Positions 1-10,990 of a stretch of 64,000 bases of DNA are shown piece after piece. The translations under genes and the position numbers were made by a program. The stretch's first letter is position 1. Each line of letters opens with the position of its first letter. This stretch comes from Zopfochytrium polystomum (Eukaryota > Chytridiomycota > Chytridiomycetes > Chytridiales > Chytridiaceae): the NCBI GenBank assembly GCA_025765615.1, contig JAIVFJ010000039.1:62001-126000 (forward strand), written 5' to 3'. The notes below the pieces were generated by a model that did no database searches, was not told the origin of the DNA, and saw nothing but the letters and a program-made list of their open reading frames with translations.

Positions 1-72
1 TGCTTTTCGTGTGGGTTGGGGTGGGCAAAAGTTTGATACTGAATCAAGTACAAGAGGAAGCGTGTGCCTTAC

Positions 73-87
73 TTCGGCGCTGTCCAT
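73..87 (-). CDS. First short exon of a fourth kinase-LRR gene (partial)
   Basis: The reverse complement of 73-87 reads ATG plus four codons (Met-Asp-Ser-Ala-Glu), followed at once by a GTAAGG donor. The same 15-base exon opens the three other kinase-LRR copies, at 22126-22140, 33136-33150 and 57892-57906. The next exon, with the glycine-rich loop, would lie just left of the window. Upstream sequence (150-1000) is the same spacer found beside the other copies, so this is the edge of another member of the family and not a stray match. Whether this ATG is the true start, or a short exon lies further upstream, cannot be settled here. Confidence 0.6.
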
Positions 88-149
88 GCTTGAATCGAGT
101 GGTTTCACAGCTGGAAAGAAACAAAAACAAGAAATTGACTGTTAGGACA

Positions 150-1000
150 GAAGCAATTGATTGGGACGGAAGTGGCTTACCTTCAATTTTTTAAAAAAAA
201 GAATGGTGCCTTCTTGGAGGTTCGACTAGTGGACGACGAACGGTGGGTGCGAGTCTGTGCGTCAGTGGGGAGACCGAAGAGGCGAGGGTCGAGCAATCAG
301 AATTCAAACAAAAAACACAGTTTCCGCAGCGGTGAAGCAGAAGGAGCCAGATGGGCGAATTGATGGAAGTTTCGAGAATGAAAGGCAGGGAAGGCACGAT
401 GATCCCAAGGAGATGCAAGCACGTGAGACGAAGACAGCAATCAGGCACAAATTTGGGTGGATCACGAATGATACGGTACTTGGCAGCGAGTCAACAGTCT
501 GTCACGAGGTGGGGGTGAGGGAGGGATGTCGACCACCGACACGTTTCAGTTAGTTGTTGCAATGAGACCAACCCCGAGACAGTGCAAAGGGAATGGGCGT
601 GGGTAGTGGTGGGGCGGGATGCAAAGTACATGAGACGGATCCTGCAGCGATCGGGGAAAGGGGGGGTTTTGGATTGAGGCAAGGTGGAGGACGGCGACTG
701 CCGAGAGAGCAGTCGACATCGACCTCGGATACCAACCTTGGATGGTGAGGATGCGAATTGGAGAGAGACAAGGAGGCCGAGACAGAAAGAAAACGCTGAC
801 CTGCCCGCAATTTTAATTCCATTTTTAGAAACCGTCCACTCTGTCTCACTCTCTCTCCCTATCTCTCTCTCTCTCCCTCTCCATATCTCTCCCTGTCTCG
901 CTTCATCTTTCCTCTCTGTCTCTCTCTCATTCTGTCTTTCCTTGTCTTTGTTTTTTCCTCACTTTCGTTGAGGATGTTCCCCATTGTTGCAACGATGCAC
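150..1000. repeat. Duplicated spacer between kinase-LRR gene and COQ5, copy 1
   Basis: About 0.8 kb found at four places: 150-1000, 22150-22980, 32270-33110 (inverted) and 57907-58720. Shared marks include a stretch around 'acaaatttgggtggatcac' and a TC/AG-rich simple-sequence tract (836-960 here). It lies upstream of a kinase-LRR gene in each case and so probably holds that gene's promoter or 5' UTR. Short open frames on the kinase strand are partly shared between copies, but their ends differ, so I do not call them genes. Confidence 0.65.
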
Positions 1001-1200
1001 ACCTGCTCATTCAAACCACCCGTTGGTTGTGGTAGTGTGGTTTGCTACGTCGCACTTTTGTGCCCCCCGCACTGCCCCCCCTATCCAGCACGCGGACGAT
1101 GCTGGGTGCACTCACGCCCATTGCGATACTGTATTTGGACCCGGTACACACCACCCACAAAAAAAAAAAAAAAACCTTGGCCCCACATCCTTCCCCCCAT

Positions 1201-2640
1201 TCAAAGCTTCCACCCCGAATGCACCGCCGCGACCCCAAACGTCAAGTCCTCCCAGCCTTTCCCGCGCAGCCGGAACCCCGCGTCCCGAATCATCCTCGCA
1301 AACGCCGGCTGCGGCGGAAACCGCCGGATGCTCTCAACCAGGTACTGGTACGAGTCGCGGTCGTTGGCGATGAGCCCGCCCAGCGTCGGGATCACTTGGA
1401 AGGAGTAGGTGTCGTAGATACTGTGGTTTTTTGTTGTTTTTTTTGTGTGTGTGTTGGGGGTTAGTCGGGCTCACCCGAAAAAGAAAAAGGAAAGAAAAAA
1501 AACAAACCTTCGTATAATCGGGTTCTCGACGCTGCCAAACTCGAGGCACATGAACCGCCCGCCCGTCTTCAGCACGCGGTACGCCTCGCGCACGACCGCG
1601 TCGACGTGCGTGCAGTTGCGGATGCCGAGCGCGATCGTGAAGGCATCGACCGAGGCGTCGGGGATGGACGAGAGGTGCTCGGCGTTGCCTTCTTGGAAGG
1701 TGATGCGGCCGGCTGCGATGTGGGTGGGTAGGTGCGGGAGGAGAGGGGAAGGTGTCAGTTTGGTACGGGGTACGACGGGGCGGGGGTTATTTGATGCTGG
1801 AAAATTGCGGTTTCTTCTTACTAAAATCCGCATGTGCCCGAACTTCTCGGCCCTCTGCATGCCGACCTTGAGCATGTCAGGGTTAATGTCGACGACCGTG
1901 ACGTTTGCAGCGTGGTTCGCGCCGCACGCGGCTTTCACGTGGTCCAAGAACCGAAACGCGATGTCGCCTATTTTTGTTGGACGGATTAAAAAAATAGGAA
2001 TGAAAAGAAAGAAAGAGAGAGGCCGCGCATTACCCGTCCCGCCGGCCACGTCCAACAGCTGCATGTCCGGCCCGGGCGCCAGCGCACGCACAAAGAAGTC
2101 CTTCCACAGCCGGTGCACGCCGCCGCTCATCACGTCGTTCATCACGTCGTACTTGTCGGCGACGTTGCTGAACACACCGCCGACTTTTTGTGTGTGATTT
2201 TTTGGTTTGTTGGGGAGGTTTGTTTTTTGGGAGGGTTGTCGTCAGATAGAGGAGGTAAGCAGTGGAAGATACGCGCGCGCGCACGGAAAAGGAGAGACAG
2301 CACTTCCGTTCCGCCCCTCACCTAGCGACTCCTTGACATCCTCCGGCACCGTGCAGAACCCAAAGTGCGTCGTTGTCGTGGCGGCGGCGCCGCGGGCGTC
2401 GTGGTCCGGTGGGGTAGAGTGCTGATGTTGCTGTTTTTGTTGTTGCTGGCAGCGGCGGGCGGTCGACGAGAATGGCGCGATCTGCAGGAGCGCGGGGAAG
2501 GGGGCGGCGGTGGGGATTCCGTGGCGGCGCCGCGGGGCGGGTGCGGAGGAGGCCGCCGCGTTCAACGACACCGCCGGGGTCGGCGCGGGCGCTGATTGCC
2601 TTCTTCCGCCGACGATCAGCCTTGTCAACAGCAGCTTGGC
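1201..2640 (-). CDS. COQ5: COQ5, ubiquinone C-methyltransferase (block 1 copy)
   Basis: Class I SAM-dependent methyltransferase that C-methylates the benzoquinol ring in mitochondrial ubiquinone synthesis (UbiE/COQ5 family). Likely exons on the minus strand are about 2640-2322, 2183-2034, 1967-1822, 1712-1508 and 1420-1201. Exon 2 carries the family signature KYDVMND.MSGG..R.WKD and the SAM-binding LLDVAGGTG. Exon 4 has [10 protein letters not shown] and the FGIRN..H motif, and exon 5 ends with HSGWKL, as is typical of COQ5. The N-terminus is Ala/Ser/Arg-rich, fitting a mitochondrial presequence. Two oddities: the start ATG present in the two other copies is replaced here (AAAATGCTG became AAAGGCCAAGCTGCTG), and exons 3 and 4 do not join in frame with the simplest splice choice in any copy, so one boundary is unresolved. 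It is divergent to CCDC112. Confidence 0.85.
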
Positions 2641-2715
2641 CTTTCGATCTGAAAGAAAAGCACAGACTCTGTCTCAGACAATTTCCACACTCACACAACC
2701 CCTGGACGCTGAACG

Positions 2716-3912
2716 ATGCTGCTTGCAGCAGCGGCAGAAGCGTCGGGTCTTTGGGCCGACGACGAGGACGACGCCACCTCGAATGCGCGATGGGGGACGC
2801 GACGATGCGACGAGGACGAGGATGAGGAGGGTGAGAGTGTGTTTTTTTTTCTTTTCTCTTCGTCGTCTTCCTGCGTGGTTCTAACGGAATGCAAATTACT
2901 GAATGAAACAAGAAGGACGCCGGCTGTTTGGCGAAGTGCGGCGGTTCAAGGTGGCGGTGCGGCGGTTCGTCGAGATGGCGGGCAAGGCGGCGGCGGGTAC
3001 GGCGCGTTCGGCTGGCGCAAATAACAGGGTTCGGACGACGGCGAGGTGAGTGAGTTTGTTTTGGGGGTTTTCATTCTTTCTTGCTTCTTCTTTCTTCTTC
3101 TTCTTCTTCTTCTTCTTCTTCTTCTTCTTCTTCTTCTTCTTCTTCTTCCTTTGTTTTTCTGCTCGAGGTGCTTTGTGTTTGTAACTTCGTCGTGTTCCTA
3201 CCATACCAGGCTGCGGCGGCGGCGTCGGTCGAGGGAGAGCTGGACGTGCACAGCAGAAGCAGGAAGAGCGGGCGTCGCGAAGGAAGGAAAAGGAAAAGGA
3301 GAGGGAACAGCGCCGCGCGATCAGAGAAGAGGTTGAGCTGTGGAAGGTTTGTTTTTGCTTTGATTTTGCTTTGCTATCGCTTTGCTTGCTGTGTGATTGT
3401 GTGATTGTGTGCTGCTGCGTGCCTGTTTTTGCTGTGTGTGTGTGTGTGTGTGTTTGTTTTGTTGTCGTTGTTGTGTTGTTGTTCTGACCCCCCCGCTCGA
3501 AAAAACAAACCCTAAAAAAAAAGGAGTCCCGCAACAGCAACAACAACAACAGCAACAACAACAACGGCGACGACGCCAACGACCCACAACAACAACAAGC
3601 AAAAGCAGCAAAAGCAGTCTCCCTCCGCCGCCCCCAAGTCTCAACCGCGCCGAGCGCGAGGCCGCCGCCTGCGCCGTCGAGCGAGCCGAAACGCGAGCCG
3701 AAACGCGCGCGGCAACGCGCCGCTGCCGTCGGCGCCGATCCTCGTTGTCGTCGGTTTACAAGGCTTCCTCGTCGTCGGCTTACAAACCGACTCCGACTCC
3801 GTCCTCGTCGTACAAACCGGTCTCATCTTCCTCCGATGATTCTGAAACGAAGACCTACTGGAGCACAAAGAACTGCTCTCGGAACGAGTGTCGAGCTCAT
3901 CCGACGTTTTGA
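2716..3912 (+). pseudogene. CCDC112-like gene, internally deleted copy (block 1)
   Basis: Same gene as 24625-26795 and 63340-60314, but shortened. The start (MLLAAAAEAS) and the acidic exon end (DEDEEG then GTGAGA) are kept, while about 594 bases (198 codons) of the first exon are missing in frame. Exon 2 (LFGEV..., 2925 on) is kept, whereas the exons with the family's conserved GGWDD and WYDRF motifs are absent. A (TTC)n tract occupies the intron instead. The alanine-rich exon at about 3210 (AAAASVEGELD) and a basic Arg/Ala-rich tail follow, but the tail frame has drifted. Without the GGWDD core this is most likely non-functional. It starts divergently from COQ5. Confidence 0.6.
3088..3148. 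repeat. (TTC)n microsatellite
   Basis: About 20 uninterrupted TTC units inside an intron-like stretch of the deleted CCDC112 copy. The other copies lack it. Confidence 0.95.
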
Positions 3913-3929
3913 TGATATTCGCAGTTAGG

Positions 3930-4390
3930 GTTTTGATAGCCCTGTCTACAATGTCGAGAAGATTTTGAAATTCCAAATCATGGAAGTCGATACCTACGAG
4001 TATCTCATAAATGGAAGACCTACATCACTCAACATGACAGTTGGACTGACGAGGAAGATATGATTTTGTTTCCGACTATTGGAAAATTCTTAAGAAAAAC
4101 TAATCCTAAGGCTTGCGCTGAACGGCAACAGCTCTTGAGCAAAAGGAAAGTTGTTGACGCCCCTGCTATAGGAGCACTGCTTCAGTGCCTGTCGCTCCTG
4201 TCAACCCTCTTCCCCCCTGGAGAGATAATGTGCGTGCCCGGAAAGTAGTCTCGTACAAGGTGTAATGATAAGAGCTCTATTGACGAACGCACTGGAGATC
4301 TTGCAATTGTGTCCATACAGCGAACGGAGCGCACGTTTTCGAAAAAGACGAACAATGAGATTCTCAAGTATCTCATATAAAGTGTTGGCT
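3930..4390 (+). mobile_element. Chromodomain fragment of a decayed transposable element, copy 1
   Basis: Reads VEKILKFQI...TYEYLI and, after a one-base frame change near 4010, KWKTYI...HDSWTDEEDM. Together these fit a chromodomain (VEkIl...YlvKWk.y...SWt.e). Such domains often end the integrase of Ty3/Gypsy chromoviruses, but no integrase core is visible, so the element class is inference. A second copy lies inverted at 41280-41803, and the similarity extends through the downstream sequence to about 4390. Both copies are broken. Confidence 0.6.
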
Positions 4391-4584
4391 ATAGTTTAGG
4401 TTTCCAATAGGAGAGTTTTTGTTCCTACGGTTCGAACATTTCTCTTCTTTTCTAAAGCACGAGGGATTGTTACCCTCCATACGGTGGATGCTGCAAGCGC
4501 AGTGAGGGATGCCCCAGAGAATTTCTGGATTTGAGTTCGATTTGAGCTCAATTGATAGCCGAACTTGGGTCAAATCGGATGAAA

Positions 4585-4660
4585 TTCGGCGAACTATGGA
4601 GGAGCTTGCCAGCCCGTTGAAACCAATGACAAACGGCGAAGGGTGCGTCGCAATGCTGCC
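4585..4660 (-). pseudogene. Short fragment of a TKL kinase N-lobe
   Basis: Minus strand reads HPSPFVIGFNGL, close to VPSPFVIGFYGLL of the kinase-LRR genes (for example 33487-33525). At the DNA level about 22 of 24 bases match around 'cccttcgccatttgttattgg'. Nothing kinase-like flanks it. It is probably a small relic; chance similarity is possible at this length. Confidence 0.35.
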
Positions 4661-5025
4661 AGTCACCGAACAGGCCCTCTAACAACCCACCATGGTAGCC
4701 ACTTGGATCTTGAAAATAAGGTTGCCTTCTTTTGGAATGTTTCTCTTTTTCTTGCAGAGTTGGCAAGAAAGCGGGGGGGACGGATGAAAAGTCGGAATGT
4801 CGAAAGCACAAGCGGGCAGGAACAATCGATGATTTGAAAGTAGGATAACGCAACAATAAAGAACACACAGGCAGAACAAGTAAACAACATCCGAAAGCAG
4901 GAGCGAGCGGGGGGGGAAAAAAAAAAAAATTGGACACACAAACAAACCATTAACACTATTCGCAACGAAGCCACCACATCTTGCAAAGGAAAACCACACA
5001 CAATGCCGACGAGCCGCCCTCCCCC

Positions 5026-6826
5026 TCAAAAGCCCCTCGAGTAAGCGCCAGCCCGCCGGTCCTCCTCCTCGTCGTCGACGATGCCGTAAATCCTCTCGTC
5101 CCGCCTCTGCTGGACCCTCCTGCCCCCCGCTCCTCCTCCGTGGCGTCCGCCGACGACCGTGTCCTCGTCGCTCTCGTAGTACTCGTCGTCCTCGTCCGTG
5201 TACCCGCCGACCTTGCTGCGCTTCGCGAACCACTTGCGGCGCTCCTCGAGCGCGATGCGGCGGCGGCGGGCGGCGCACCAAGCGCGGATGCCGCAGACGA
5301 GGGCGAGGAGGGAGAGCAAGGCGGCGACGATGGCGATAGCGGCGACGGCGGCGGGCGGGATCGTGTGGCCGTTGACGGCGAGGGACGGGACGCGCTGCAG
5401 GGACGCGCGCGTGTAGTCCTTGACGGACTGGAGGAGGTGTTTGGCCTTGCCCGCGAGGGTGTTGGGGTAGCCGTCGGTCGCGGGGAGGGTGCCGTTGGTC
5501 GCTGCTGGAAGGGTTGCGTCGGCACCGGGGGCGGCGCCGAGGAGGCTGTCGAGCTTGGATGCGGCCTCGTCGGCGGGGGGACTCCGGGTACTCGGTGTCG
5601 TCGCTGTCGCCGTCAAGGTTCTCGTCCTCGTCCTCTTCCTCCTCCTCGTGCTTCTTCTTGCGGTGCTTCTTGGCCTTTTTGCCGTGCTTTCCTTTCGCCT
5701 TTTTGCCGTGCTTGTTCTTCTTGTGGTGCTTCTTTCTCTTCCACTCGCCTTCCTCCTCCTCCTCGTCCTCGACTTCCGGCTCCACCTCCTGGTCCACCTC
5801 TTCTGTGCCTGGCTCGACCTCTCCCATCATCTCACCCATCATGTCGGCAAACTCGGCCTCTTCAATCATGGGTAGTATAACGGCTGCGTGGATTTCGGTA
5901 ATCTCATCCGGGTAGGGGAGGTCGGCGTCGGCGGGCACTGCCTTGTCTGCCTTGTCAGCGGCGGGCTGAGCGGCGCCGGTGGAGCCCTTGTCGTTGTCGT
6001 TCGAAGACACTGGGGGTGGAGGTGGAGCAGCCTTGCCGTCCTTCGAAGCCGCCGCCTTGCCCTCGGCATCCACGCCCTTTCCAACAGAGCCATCCGCATT
6101 CAGCATCTTGGTGGCCACGTTGCCAGCGTCCTTCTTGTCGTCGCCATCCTTCTTGCCGGCGTCCTCGCCGCCCTTGAAAGAATCGCCCGGAACGTACTTG
6201 CGCATCCCTGACGGCTTGAACGGCGCCTCGGGGGCATCGCCGCTGGCGCCGCCCTCCTTCTTGGCCGAGTCGTCGGCCGGCTTGTCCTGCTTGTCGGTCT
6301 TGTCGGCGGCGGCGGCCTCGCCGGGGATGAACTTGCGCAAGCCGGACGGCTTGTCGCCGGCCGGGTCATTTGGAGGGGTGGGAGGTGCGGCGGCGGCTTC
6401 GGCGGGGGCGGGGGCGGCCGGGTCGGGGCGGACGACTTCGGCAATGTTCTTGGGGCGGAACGGGGCCGGCTCTGGGCGGACGAGCTCTGCAATCATCTTG
6501 GGGCGGAACGGGGCGGGCATTGCGGCGGCAGCGGAGGCGCTTGAGCCTCCAGACGATGCGGTCGAGTCCTTGTTCTCGGGGGTGGGCGGGACGGGGGCGA
6601 CGGGCGGCACTGGTGGGTTTGCCATACCGATGGCGCTGTCGGTTGCGGGCTTTGGAGCGGCCACCATGCCGGCGGCAAGGAGAGCGCTGCCTTCCTTCTT
6701 GTCGTTACTGTTGTTGTTGTAGTTGTTGTTGTTGTCGTTGTCGCTGTTGGTGCCCACGCCGTTGATGGCGGGACTCCACGGTCGGAAGCGTCGGCGGCTG
6801 AGTCCTTCTTGCTGGCGTCGCGGCAT
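5026..6826 (-). CDS. Acidic/basic repeat-rich single-pass membrane protein, frameshift in a C-tract
   Basis: Not recognised. From ATG at 6826 the N-terminal half (about 415 aa) is low-complexity and Ala/Pro-rich, with degenerate repeats: two PFRPK.IAE.VRP units and three PSG.RK..PG units. An acidic stretch (EVEPEVEDEEEEEGEW) and a Lys/His-rich stretch follow. At 5575-5580 a run of six C's (minus strand) shifts the frame. With five C's the acidic tail reads straight into the next open frame (5026-5574), which has a membrane segment near 5330 (AAVAAIAIVAALLSLLALV), a basic stop-transfer (AARRRR) and a cytosol-type acidic/Tyr tail ending at 5026. The join is inferred: it may be a sequence error, a real frameshift or an unseen intron. 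No signal peptide is evident. Confidence 0.6.
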
Positions 6827-7572
6827 CGTGCTCTGTCTGTCGCTGCGGGGGGTGGGTTGTTTTGTCAAAAAGAGAATAAGGGAAGAACAATAATTTTCTG
6901 TCTCTCGTTATGCCGCTCGCCTTCTTTTTTGAATCAACAAGCGTCTGTTTCAGCTTTCGCTTTCAGCAGCTTTCTTTCGGTCGGTGTTCTCAGCCCATAA
7001 CCCATCTGAAAAGTGACACGCTGGAGATTGCGCTTTTGTTTGCGCTAACAGTCTTCTCGGTGCACCAAGGGACGTAACTGTCGTCCGTGACCCCGGCTGG
7101 ATGCACGATTTTTTCCGTTTCCCAACTTCCTTAATTCTTGAATGCACACTCGCTCGCACAACGATTTCTATTGCACGAATACAGACGCTGGGGGAGCAGG
7201 GGCGGTTGCGACGGGCCAACGCAAACGTGTGCAACTTGAATAGAAAAGAAGATGGACCCCTAGAAGCAGTAAAACACTCACAACCGCCTGATTCCCCAAG
7301 CATCAACCGGAGCGCGGCGGTTATGAAGGCACTTCTGGTGGTATGCCGCCGCTGGATGCCGTTGCGAAAGACACCGCAGCCTACGCGGCAGCAGGAGGGC
7401 GCCGACGCGTTGGGAGGGGGCGAACCAGCGTAACGATCTTTCTGAGCATTAGATGCCCGTCCAGGTGATTGCGTGGTTGCGAGCAAATTGCGGTTCAGGC
7501 CACAACCACAACCAGTCCCAAAATATTGAACCCAATCGATTGATCGTTGTCCCAAAGAAATCGTCACTCGTC
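6827..7572. promoter_or_regulatory. Divergent intergenic region between the membrane protein and eL38
   Basis: About 745 bases between two genes that start back to back, so it should hold both promoters. No coding exon is convincing here, and I see no clear TATA box. The open frames present lack family resemblance. Confidence 0.4.
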
Positions 7573-8405
7573 ATGGTGAGAGAGGCTTACGTCGTCCACC
7601 TCCCATCCCATCCCATCCCATCGCGTCAGACCTCCCTCAGCTTCCCTCGCGCACCTACCTCCGCTGCAGCAAACGATGACTAGAAAACGCAGGCAGTCGA
7701 CCGCCTAGATGCGTCTCTCCACGATCGGATCCGCTTTCCGTCGCCAGCCTCTTACCATATCAGATCGTCATCATTCGAAATCCGAACCCCCCGTTACTCG
7801 CCTCCCTCTTGAGGACCGGCCACGATCTGCGATCCTGGACCCTCCCTTCCCCCCGACTCCTCTCCTCCTCTCCTCCTCCTCCTCCCCCCTCCCCACCCCT
7901 CTTCATCCAACTAACCCATCCAAACCAAAAGCCCAAGCAAATCAAGGAGATCAAAGAGTTCCTGGTGACGGCGCGGCGCAAGGACGCCAAGTCGGTCAAC
8001 ATCAAGAAGAACGGCAGCCAGTACAAGTTCAAGGTGCGGTGCTCGCGGTACCTGTACACGCTCGTCGTCGCGGACCGGGAGAAGGCCGAGAAGCTGAGGC
8101 AGTCGCTGCCGCCGGGTGAGCGCTTTTTTATACTTTTTTTTTTTTTTTGGTTGGCGGCGACTACTACTCGAGGACTTGCTGGGGGAGTCCGGGAGTTTAT
8201 GCGATCGGGACGTTCCTTCTCCGGGTAGTTGCGATCGGGGGCGTTTAGTTGGCTTTGGGAGGGCTGTGTTTTTGTTATTTTGAATCCCCTTCGCCCGATG
8301 TGTTTGTTGAATCTGTCACTTTCGTACTGACGTGCCGCGCCGTTTCCCTCTCTTTCTACGTCGGAAGGTCTCACCGTCAAGGACGTTGACGCCAAGACTG
8401 TTTAA
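7573..8405 (+). CDS. RPL38: 60S ribosomal protein eL38
   Basis: Structural protein of the large cytosolic ribosomal subunit. Three exons: ATG alone at 7573-7575 followed directly by GTGAGA; 7932-8115 after an AAAAG acceptor; and 8368-8405. The product is 74 residues, normal for the family (about 70-80). It opens with [20 protein letters not shown], continues with [23 protein letters not shown] and ends [12 protein letters not shown]. Phases agree: the Gly codon is split G|GT between exons 2 and 3. An intron immediately after the start codon is a common layout in fungal ribosomal protein genes. This is the best-defined gene in the window and appears intact. Confidence 0.97.
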
Positions 8406-8778
8406 ACACCTTTCTCCGGGGGACGAGTGCGGATGCGTGGCGGTCGAAGCGGCGGACGTCGATGATGATTTGGCTTGTTGGTGGGACGGTGTGGGGCGCG
8501 CGCGGCATTCTAGGGTCGCACACAGGAGACGATGCAATGTTGGAGAGCCTGCGCAATATCTCCAGGGAGCTTCTCTCTCTCTCTCTCTTCTTAGTTCCCC
8601 TTTCCCTTTCTTATTCCTGTAATAAAAAGAGAAACGTGAACGCTCTAAAAAAGACACTTTTTTTTTCTATGTATGAATCACACCAAAGATCTCTCCCTCC
8701 ACCGGCCTTCTTCTGTCAACTCGGCCGCCGCGTCGGCCGAGGGGGGGCATCATTTTCCTTGTTGTTCGAGGACGATTT

Positions 8779-9814
8779 TCACGCAACATTTGCGGCGACA
8801 GCGGCCGGACCACGCCCACCCCTCAGCTGCGCATTATCACGTTCTCCGCCGCCGCCGTGGTCCCTCCACCCGAGCGACTCTGCGACCTGCGCGAGCACGG
8901 CGGCGCCGTACGTGTTGCGCGGGGTGGGAGAGAGGAGCGCTTTGCGATGGGGGCGAAAAAAAAGGGTTTGAGCGCGAAAACCCCAAAAAAAAAAAAAAAA
9001 AAAAAAAATATCGAAGAAAAAAAGAAAGGGAGGACGGGCTTGCATCGCAGCCGACTTACCTCGCGCATCGAGCTCGTCGCCGTAGTTCTGAAGGAGGGAG
9101 TTTTCTTTGGTTATAATAGACGCTACACACACATGCACACTCACGCACACACAGATACACACACGCACACACACATACACACGCGCGCGGGAGCAAACTC
9201 TCCCAGACCAAACCAAAAAAAGAAGAAAAAAAAAAAACCAACGCACCGTATGATCCGCCAGCCTCTTTACAAACCCAGGTCTCCACCTAACCGTCGGCAC
9301 ACCATACACGACCTGCTGCTCCCCGTCCCTCCCGCCACCCTCTCCGACGCGCATCGCCGTAATCTTGCCCGTCAGCCTGTCTTCCTCCTCCTCCTCCTCG
9401 TCGTCCTCGTCCCCGGTTTCTCCTTCGGCGCGGACGGGGCGGGCGGGGCGACGCCGACGCCGAGCGCGGGCGGGCTGCAGGCGGAAGCGTCCCTGGAGGA
9501 GGTCGCCGACGGTGCAGTCGTCGGGGGGGAAGGCGACGCCGAAGGCGTGGGTGGCGGGGAGGTGTTGGATTGTTGATTTCAGGCTTTATTTTTTTTTTTT
9601 GTTTTTTTTTGTGAAGTTTAGATGTGTGCGGGATGAAGTGGAGGGGGGGAAAAACCACTCAACGGGTCGTGGACGGTGCCGATTTCGTTCTGGCGGCGCT
9701 CGCGCCAGTCGGCGAGGCGCTTCGAGACGAGCTTGGTTTCGCGTTCTCTGTCGGGGAGTTGAGTGTGAGTGTGTGCGTGTGACTGCATATTTAGGTTTGT
9801 TATATTCTCCCCCC

Positions 9815-9859
<45 letters not shown>

Positions 9860-10944
9860 CGCTCTCTCTCTCGCTCTCACACACACTCTCTCTCTCTTGA
9901 TCCCACTCAACAAAAAAATACAGTCTCTTTCTCACCTCGCCCGCTCCTCGGCCCAGACCAAGGCCTCCCTGACTCGGCGGCCGTTGTTGTCGTGGCTGTC
10001 GGGCAGCACGCGGTGCGGCGGCGGGACAAAGCTCGGGCCGTAGTGTTGTCGGCGTTCGCCTGTTGTTGGTTGTTGTTTTTTCTCTTTTAGTTCCTGATAT
10101 GAAAAAAAAAAAAAAACGGTACGAAAAACAACAAGGCACGGGGGGGCCTTACCCGGGGCATACGACCCGTGACTGACGATGTACTGTCTCCGCACGCGCT
10201 CCTTGTCGTCGCCGCGGTCGTCGTCGTCGTCGTCGCAGTCAGCACCCCCAGCGTCAGCAACAAGACCCGGGTACATGATGTCCTTTGCGGCGGCGTCGTC
10301 GGCGGCGGTCATGCCAAAGCTAAAGTCCGGATGCCGCGTGAAGGAGGGGAGTTTGCCGCCGGTGGGGATGGAGCGGCCTATTTTTGTTTTTTGTTTGTTT
10401 GTTTTTTTGTTTTTTTTTTTTTTTTTTAGGTTCGTTTTGTTTGTTATTGTTGGTTGTGGGCGGGGTCGGTGGGTGGTTGGGTGTGGTGGGTGGGAAATTT
10501 CGTCAAACACCACGTTTGCTTTTGTGATTACGGGGAATAATAAAATTGAAATTGATGATGCTTTTGTTTTTATTACCAAGGACCTGGTGCTCGCGACGGT
10601 GGTAGTGTTTCTCGCGTTGCCGTTCGCGCTCCTTCCATGTGTGTTTCGTTTTGTTTTGTTTTTGTTTTTATTTTTGTTTTTGTTTGTCCTTTTGTTAAAA
10701 CCATGCGCACATGGGCACACACAGCGAGCCGCAAACACACACTCGGTGCGGTACCTGCAAGATGGGATGGATTGGTTTTGGAAAGTTGACTTCGGCCGCC
10801 TGTGAAAAGTGAGAGTGCGTGTCGGTGTGTGTGTGGTGGGCGGTCAACCAGCCAAGAACAACAACAACAACAAAAAAAGGGAAAAAAAAAAAAGAGGTGA
10901 GAACCATCAAATCCAATAAACGTCACACACACGCACACACACAC

Positions 10945-10990
<46 letters not shown>

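Noticed and set aside
4679..5574. Continuation of the 5026-6826 gene in its first frame past the C-tract
   Set aside because: After 5575 that frame becomes Arg/Pro-rich nonsense, whereas the overlapping frame has a membrane segment and an acidic tail.
6950..7567. 205-codon minus-strand frame between the membrane protein and eL38
   Set aside because: Starts without ATG context, has no family resemblance, and lies in a divergent promoter region.
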